A stretch of 10,681 nt of DNA, from the NCBI GenBank assembly GCA_034696485.1, contig JAQIWT010001470.1, positions 1 through 10,681 on the forward strand. The letters run 5' to 3'. The position numbers were made by a program, and so were the translations under genes. Positions 7,007 to 10,681 of the stretch are shown in pieces. The notes under the pieces are model-generated. The model saw nothing but the letters and a program-made list of their open reading frames with translations. It ran no database searches and was not told the origin of the DNA. Numbering within the stretch: the first letter of the stretch is position 1; every line of letters starts with the position of its first letter. The stretch comes from Isohypsibius dastychi (lineage: Eukaryota > Tardigrada > Eutardigrada > Parachela > Isohypsibiidae).

Positions 7007-8423
7007 CTAGAAGACAGACTAAATTTGGTAACTAAATGGAATTGCATTTGATCGAAGGCGAAAAACGGTCCTTTAATGCATGCACACTCACAAAATTTTT
7101 CCAGATTTCAGAAATTTAACTTTAAAATTAAATATCGTAAAATTTAATCAAGAAATAATGCTCTGTTCAGATCGAGCCGTCGGCATACGAATTACAACAG
7201 AGACCTAGACTGTACTTGTATATCATTTGACAGGTTTTGTCAAAAATTGACCGTGGCGAGAATAGAATGTGTAATTTCACTTCCGTTACCTTTTCCGGCA
7301 TTCTTGCTAATTTTGGGTTTCCGCCATGGCCCTCTCAAAACGCTGGCTCGAGGAGGGCTGGCAACAGAGGATGAGGCATCGGTGGTCGAGAAATGATATG
7401 GACTCTCGGAAGTGCGATGACTGCTTGGGGGATTTGAGATTGAGGGGCTGGATGGATCATCCGATGTCGCCGATGGCCTTCGATTATGAGATCCTGAACG
7501 ACGCACTCTCCGGGTTTTGGTCAGTACTTCCAGCTCCTGAGCGACGAGATAATGGTTCGGATTGCCAACGCCGCGTCTGCACGTAAAAGACCATTAAGTT
7601 AGTGTAATGGTCACTAAGTCCCAGCTGGCTGGGAAACAATTTCGCAGTAAAGGCGTACATTTATGAAATGGTTGAACAGAACAAAGTACGAATTCTAGAT
7701 CTGGCAGAAACATTAACCTGAATAACATCGCTCTAGCACTGATTTTTTTAATACAAAAATTCATGGACTGAAACTGTCACGAAAACTACAGATTATTTCT
7801 ATAAGAGGAATTCTCGCACAAAGACAAACCCAAACCTCAGAAAATGTTAAAAAGAGAAACGCCATAAGCATTGTCTTCGAAAAGCATAGAAACAGGCCAA
7901 AAAGTTTCTAGAAAACTTTGCGAAAGATGAAAGCTTTCATATTTTAAAGAATCTCCCCGGAAAACAAAACGTTTGTGCAATATGCAAACTGTGTTCTAAA
8001 ATGTAGAAATACAAATTCTTCGGTTCAATTGCAATCTAAGCATTCAAAAAACTGCAACAAAGAGGCAACTTGATCCCAAAAGAAATTCAATATTACGCAG
8101 TACTTTTTCGTTTGGACGAGAGTTTGCAGTCTAATGTCACAGGCTAATAAACAAACCTGGTTGAAGTTCCTCGTTGAGCTTCACACATCAGGCATTTCGA
8201 GTTTGTAGCGTCGTTCTTGAATGTACATCGAGCGCAATCCCATTCACCGATGTCCATCTGACGCTTCATCTTGCCATTCCTCAACGATTTCTCATGCCTG
8301 GTAAAAGAAGAAATTTCAAGCAATTCTGCTCCGAAAAAGGTAAACAAACGAAAGACGAACAACAACAGATTTCTTTACAATCTTAATAATCCTTCAGACC
8401 AAAAGTGCGTACCTGGAAGACAT
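6702..8423 (-). CDS. RYBP: RYBP/YAF2 homologue, Polycomb PRC1 subunit, 4 exons
   Basis: RYBP/YAF2 joins variant PRC1 through RING1, binds YY1, and binds ubiquitinated H2A with its zinc finger. Coding segments are 8423-8413, 8297-8157, 7576-7290 and 7006-6702, giving 247 residues (human RYBP is 228). The NZF/RanBP2-type finger runs over residues 21-51: GEWDC-x2-C-x10-C-x2-C (C25, C28, C39, C42), with the ubiquitin-contact pair T29-F30. It continues GTSTR-R-x5-NHYLVAQELE, matching the family's GTSTRKPR...QLVAQQ. A basic, Ser/Pro-rich middle with an NLS-like KIAKKRK follows. The C-terminus is divergent: GPFAVFTIIHDGIKLDFEE then an acidic LGEISDELDD, in place of the well-conserved vertebrate RING1B-binding hairpin. 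The finger and following signature make the assignment firm. Confidence 0.9.
7290..7576 (-). CDS. RYBP: RYBP exon 3: post-finger signature and Ser/Pro/Arg-rich middle
   Basis: The acceptor is acgtgcag and the preferred donor AAAG|gtaacg (7290/7289). A second donor 9 nt further on (A|gtgaaa at 7281/7280) gives the same phase and would add three residues. The exon reads RRGVGNPNHYLVAQELEVL, then basic and Ser-rich sequence (SGSHNRRPSATSDDPSSPS), then RGPWRKPKISKNAGK. Confidence 0.88.
7577..8156 (-). other. RYBP intron 2, with hairpin at the branch point
   Basis: A 580-bp intron (gtttgt...gcag). Near its 3' end a perfect 8-bp stem, GACCATTA (7589-7596) with TAATGGTC (7605-7612), encloses an 8-nt loop. 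On the transcribed strand that loop carries CTAAC, a branch-point match whose A at 7599 lies 22 nt from the acceptor. Elsewhere there is a perfect 14-bp palindrome ATGAAAGCTTTCAT (7927-7940). No exon seen. Confidence 0.6.
8157..8297 (-). CDS. RYBP: RYBP exon 2: NZF zinc finger
   Basis: The acceptor is ttttaccag, the donor AG|gtttgt. It encodes HEKSLRNGKMKRQMDIG, then EWDCARCTFKN, then SKCLMCEAQRGTST. All four zinc ligands and the conserved Trp before the first Cys are present. A basic stretch precedes the finger, as in human RYBP. Confidence 0.95.
8413..8423 (-). CDS. RYBP: RYBP exon 1: eleven coding bases with the start codon
   Basis: ATG TCT TCC AG| followed by donor gtacgc. Joining AG to G CAT at 8297 gives MSSRHEKS and keeps the zinc-finger frame. 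Chosen because the zinc-finger exon begins at a clear acceptor (ttttaccag) with one leftover base, so it needs an upstream exon with two. An alternative start is the Met at residue 14 or 18 in exon 2, still before the finger. Confidence 0.65.
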
Positions 8424-8806
8424 TATGGCAAGTCTCCGGGAAATGAAACGGGGAAAAGATGGTGATCAGGTAGATATAAAATGTTGAATTCTCAGACCAT
8501 CATAAACCTTCTAGATATGATAATTCGTTCTCGATGGTGTGTGCAGAACGATTCCAAATTCGCAGTTCGCACACGGAGCACCAAGTGGCGTTACAGATCA
8601 CATCAGAGAAAGTAAACAACATGGGAGAGACGTAGGTGAATGGAGATCTTCATTCCGGAAACGACGATTATTTATTTGTGAACGAATCTCTGGACGGAAT
8701 CGGAATTCGGAACTCCGAAGAAACACGCCAAAGGTTTGATTGGAACGATATGTTGATTGATTGACTTTGAAGATGAGCTCAATTCCTTAAACGACTCGTT
8801 TCTCCG

Positions 8807-8863
8807 TGCCGACCTTTTCAAGTGCAGCATCTACTGTAGAGGATGCACTTGAAAGGATCGACA
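8807..8863. repeat. Compact inverted repeat / pre-miRNA-like hairpin
   Basis: Two 26-nt arms (8807-8832 and 8838-8863) around a 5-nt loop. Pairing includes an uninterrupted central TTTCAAGTGCA/TGCACTTGAAA of eleven base pairs. As a plus-strand RNA the arms show four mismatches and one G-U pair. As a minus-strand RNA they show three mismatches and two G-U pairs. Arm length and intergenic position suit a microRNA precursor, although the loop is short and no known miRNA family is recognised. A short inverted-repeat transposon relic is the main alternative. Confidence 0.5.
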
Positions 8864-9100
8864 TGTACATTTTGTCCAGAGCTGAGGTTGTTCAGATTCG
8901 GACTCTCCTGAAGATGTCTAAGCATGCTTGATAACTCATTTCATTTAGGAACCGACCCAGTATGCGCTATGTACAATACCTACTGAACAGAATGCCTAAA
9001 TACCAAAATAATTCTGGGAACAGAGCAGCGTACGCAACGCACTGACCACACAAAACCATCATTTCGATGAAGACGTAAAATTTGGGCGCTAATTTTGAGT

Positions 9101-9200
9101 GTGCGACGTGTAAACATGTTCCCGTCGATATGATCCGTTGCAGGTCAACAGCTGACAGACCCCTTCAACATGACACTCGACTGAACCGCGCACGTCGCAC
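9101..9200. promoter_or_regulatory. Perfect 10-bp inverted repeat upstream of the K2P gene
   Basis: GTGCGACGTG at 9101-9110 and its exact inverse CACGTCGCAC at 9191-9200 lie about 230-330 bp before the K2P start codon. Each arm carries ACGTG, the core recognised by HIF-type and some other bHLH factors. This may be a paired binding site; function is inferred. Confidence 0.35.
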
Positions 9201-9433
9201 CACAACCTCAAATTACTCCACCGCAGAGTGATCGTCAACTCAATTACTGAACAATTATCTCGCGCCGCTCTCTTTGATCCTCTTTAAAAAAAGGCACACA
9301 CTTCCACTTCCTTACTACGCAAATACTAAACGCTTTTTTGGATGTGTACGAGAGAGTAGCGTCCCATTTAAGCCAGTTCATGTCGAACCCTTTTTTTAAC
9401 TTACAAGAAACTTGAGGTAGTGAGTGCCTGAAA

Positions 9434-9682
9434 ATGCCTCATGAGAAAGCGGGGTGGTGCTCCCGAACAATATTGTTTCTGTTTACACACATTGGATTAA
9501 CTGCAGTTGTGATTGGATATTCAATCGGTGGCGCATTTCTGTTTCAGCATCTAGAAAATGGACGGTATAGTACATCCATGTCCCATCCCACTGATACGAC
9601 GGACATCACGGAGCTCAACAAACGTATGATCGTGGATCTATGGGAAATCAATGATCAAGTTCGGGAAGAAGAGCAAAACGAA
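9434..9682 (+). CDS. K2P exon 1: N-terminus, TM1, start of the cap
   Basis: Encodes residues 1-83. The start context is CTGAAAATGCC. The donor is GAA|gtacgt. TM1 is followed by a polar, acidic stretch ending LNKRMIVDLWEINDQVREEE, which is helix-like, as expected for the first cap helix. Confidence 0.85.
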
Positions 9683-10079
9683 GTACGTTTATCAAATCTA
9701 ATGAACTAGCGGCGATCACGGTTCAGTTCAATTTCAGCGCCGCTGTGAGACTGTTTGCATTCCAATCAAAGTTGAACCCAATCCGACGACATTCATGAGT
9801 CTTCTTCGAGGAGAAAAAGAGCGCGCCGTGCGAGATCTATGGACTTTGACGTTGGATTTGAACGTTTTATGGAGGGTAGACCACACTTGTGCCACAATGT
9901 CGTTTCGTTATTCCTAGTGTACATTTCAGGATAACTGGACAATCCTTGCTGAGCATCATTTAGATCAACTGCTAGCCTTCACAAAAGCCCATTTGGAAAG
10001 CATTGAGAAATTGAGCACTCAAAAACCGACATGCACCGTGACATGCACTACAAGTGCCCAAGCGACCAATGGCAGTAAG
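9434..10079 (+). CDS. Two-pore-domain potassium channel (K2P/TWK), 5' part, 3 exons; gene runs off the window
   Basis: K2P channels are dimeric plasma-membrane leak potassium channels. Coding segments are 9434-9682, 9738-9875 and 9930-10079, all phase 0, giving the first 179 residues. After an 11-residue cytoplasmic N-terminus, TM1 spans about residues 12-37 (LFTHIGLTAVVIGYSIGGAF), with GGAFLFQHLE at its outer end as in K2P families. The extracellular cap follows: VRDLWTLTLDLNVLWRDNWT resembles the LWxIT...LNxLY..NWT block of arthropod and nematode K2Ps, with an Asn-Trp-Thr sequon at 131-133. An in-frame TGA at 9413-9415 and A at -3 support the start. No P1 selectivity filter (T-x-G-Y/F-G) occurs before the window ends, so pore and TM2-TM4 lie to the right. 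Subfamily not assigned. Confidence 0.85.
9738..9875 (+). CDS. K2P exon 2: cap segment
   Basis: Encodes residues 84-129. The acceptor is caatttcag, the donor AGG|gtagac. It contains RRCETVCIPIK (C86 and C90), then GEKERAVRDLWTLTLDLNVLWR. The donor is not ideal but keeps phase 0 and builds the conserved LW...NWT block with exon 3. Confidence 0.8.
9930..10079 (+). CDS. K2P exon 3: cap segment
   Basis: Encodes residues 130-179. The acceptor is tacatttcag. It reads DNWTILAEHHLDQLLAF and a helical AFTKAHLESIEKL, then a Cys/Thr-rich TCTVTC patch and a second sequon (NGS). The donor is AAG|gtaatc at 10079/10080, but A|gtaagg at 10074/10075 is also possible and would change the phase; the next exon is needed to decide. 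Confidence 0.75.
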
Positions 10080-10681
10080 GTAATCTTTGAACGTTTACAG
10101 ACTGTTTTTGTCGACTGAATTCTTAATTGCATCTCACGCTTCACCATAACTACAAGTAGAATACACACCATAGCGATGACTATACGACTAGGGATCCTTT
10201 CACTTCACCTCACTTCACCCCACTGCAAAATCACTCCACTCGCTTTCAAAGTCACTCAGTTTCTTCTCACTTTTTTATGAAGTCACTTTTTCTCCCTGAC
10301 TCGAAAGGAAAGTCACCTGGAATGACTTAACTTCCAATTAAAGTGACCTCAAGTGACTTTTGAGTGACTTTTGGTAAAATACGTGAACGAATTTCAGCCT
10401 GTGAATGATTCGTTGAGTTTAAACATCAGTTAACATCGAAAGAGGAAATCAGATATCTTAAACTTGCTCATCCAAATAAAGTTCTTTTCCCTTTAGGAAT
10501 TCGAATGAAGACTTAAGCTGCAGGGTCGCCTCAACAAGACTGCTCGAAAAACGATTTATTTGGTCAGCAGGGAACTATTTTGCTTTCGAGTTCTCACGTT
10601 CAGACTGCACTGAGGACACGGGAACACCAAAAATGTCGATAGCAATGTTCATCAATATCGGGATTTTTCGATCACTTTTTC
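10080..10681 (+). other. K2P intron 3 (partial), with repeat patch
   Basis: The stretch runs from the exon 3 donor to the window edge. No pore-loop exon is recognised. An open frame of about 60 codons at the far right lacks any T-x-G-Y/F-G filter and does not match the phase of either exon 3 donor. Contents of note are the TCACT/AGTGA repeat at 10200-10374 and otherwise ordinary AT-rich sequence. Confidence 0.6.
10200..10374. repeat. TCACT/AGTGA repeat patch with inverted polarity
   Basis: The left part carries TCACT units on the plus strand, including a perfect tandem pair TCACTTCACC (10200-10209, 10210-10219) and further copies at 10231, 10252, 10268 and 10283. From about 10321 the units appear inverted (AGTGAC/ATGAC), ending in a perfect tandem pair AGTGACTTTTG (10352-10362, 10363-10373). 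The overall shape is a degenerate inverted repeat about 175 bp long. It could be a decayed foldback element or a simple minisatellite. Confidence 0.55.

Larger units (their letters stand above)
8424..9433. promoter_or_regulatory. Head-to-head intergenic region between RYBP and the K2P gene
   Basis: About 1 kb flanked by divergently transcribed genes, so it should contain both promoters. It holds a hairpin (8807-8863), a perfect 10-bp inverted repeat (9101-9110 and 9191-9200), an E-box CAGCTG (9149-9154) beside an AGGTCA half-site (9142-9147), and a TTTAAAAAAA stretch near 9283 that could act as an AT-rich core element for the channel gene. Open frames at 8539-8739 and 8636-8764 show no recognisable domain. 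Confidence 0.5.

Noticed and set aside
7927-7940. Perfect 14-bp palindrome ATGAAAGCTTTCAT in RYBP intron 2
   Set aside because: It is a real palindrome, but short, AT-rich, without a loop and isolated; nothing nearby suggests a function.
8636-8764. A 42-codon plus-strand open stretch with protein-like composition (ending FDWNDMLID and stop)
   Set aside because: A stop codon directly precedes it, the would-be acceptor has no pyrimidine tract, and no upstream plus-strand exon was found. It could be checked with RNA-seq but I do not call it.
10499-10681. Open frame at the right edge as the next K2P exon
   Set aside because: It follows a fair acceptor (ccctttag), but its frame fits neither exon 3 donor and it has no T-x-G-Y/F-G selectivity filter or W-x-F pore-helix pattern.

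Overview
This window comes from an animal nuclear genome. Genes are split into short exons by GT-AG introns of about 100-720 bp, the intergenic DNA is AT-leaning, and all three encoded families are metazoan. There is no operon layout, no rRNA, no tRNA that I can recognise and no intact transposon. The short, uncleaved type of HCF and a K2P channel with an arthropod/nematode-style extracellular loop point to an invertebrate, probably an ecdysozoan. A tardigrade is a candidate, but the sequence alone cannot settle this.

Layout: (1) Positions 10-5415, minus strand: a complete or near-complete host cell factor (HCF) gene. I reconstruct twelve coding exons, all junctions in phase. They encode a six-bladed Kelch domain, the N-terminal self-association segment, a low-complexity linker of about 200 residues, and the C-terminal fibronectin-III region. 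(2) 5416-6701: the interval that should hold the HCF promoter and 5' leader and the RYBP 3' UTR. (3) 6702-8423, minus strand: a four-exon RYBP/YAF2 gene (247 residues) with an NZF zinc finger followed by the family's GTSTR...LVAQ signature. (4) 8424-9433: a head-to-head intergenic region holding a compact 26-bp-arm hairpin and a distant perfect 10-bp inverted repeat. (5) 9434 to beyond the right edge, plus strand: the first three coding exons of a two-pore-domain potassium channel, ending in an intron that runs off the window and contains a TCACT/AGTGA repeat patch.

How the genes relate: HCF and RYBP are both chromatin regulators and both are known partners of YY1. RYBP belongs to variant PRC1, which writes H2AK119ub, and its zinc finger reads ubiquitin. 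HCF-1 is the main cofactor of BAP1, which removes H2AK119ub. They sit on the same strand about 1.3 kb apart, and YY1/Pho-like motifs cluster in HCF intron 1 and form a palindrome upstream of HCF. The K2P channel has no evident functional link to them. I found no new multi-gene system. The points most worth a second look are the compact HCF architecture with alternative C-termini, the YY1-like motif clusters, the intergenic hairpin, and a RYBP branch point placed in a hairpin loop.
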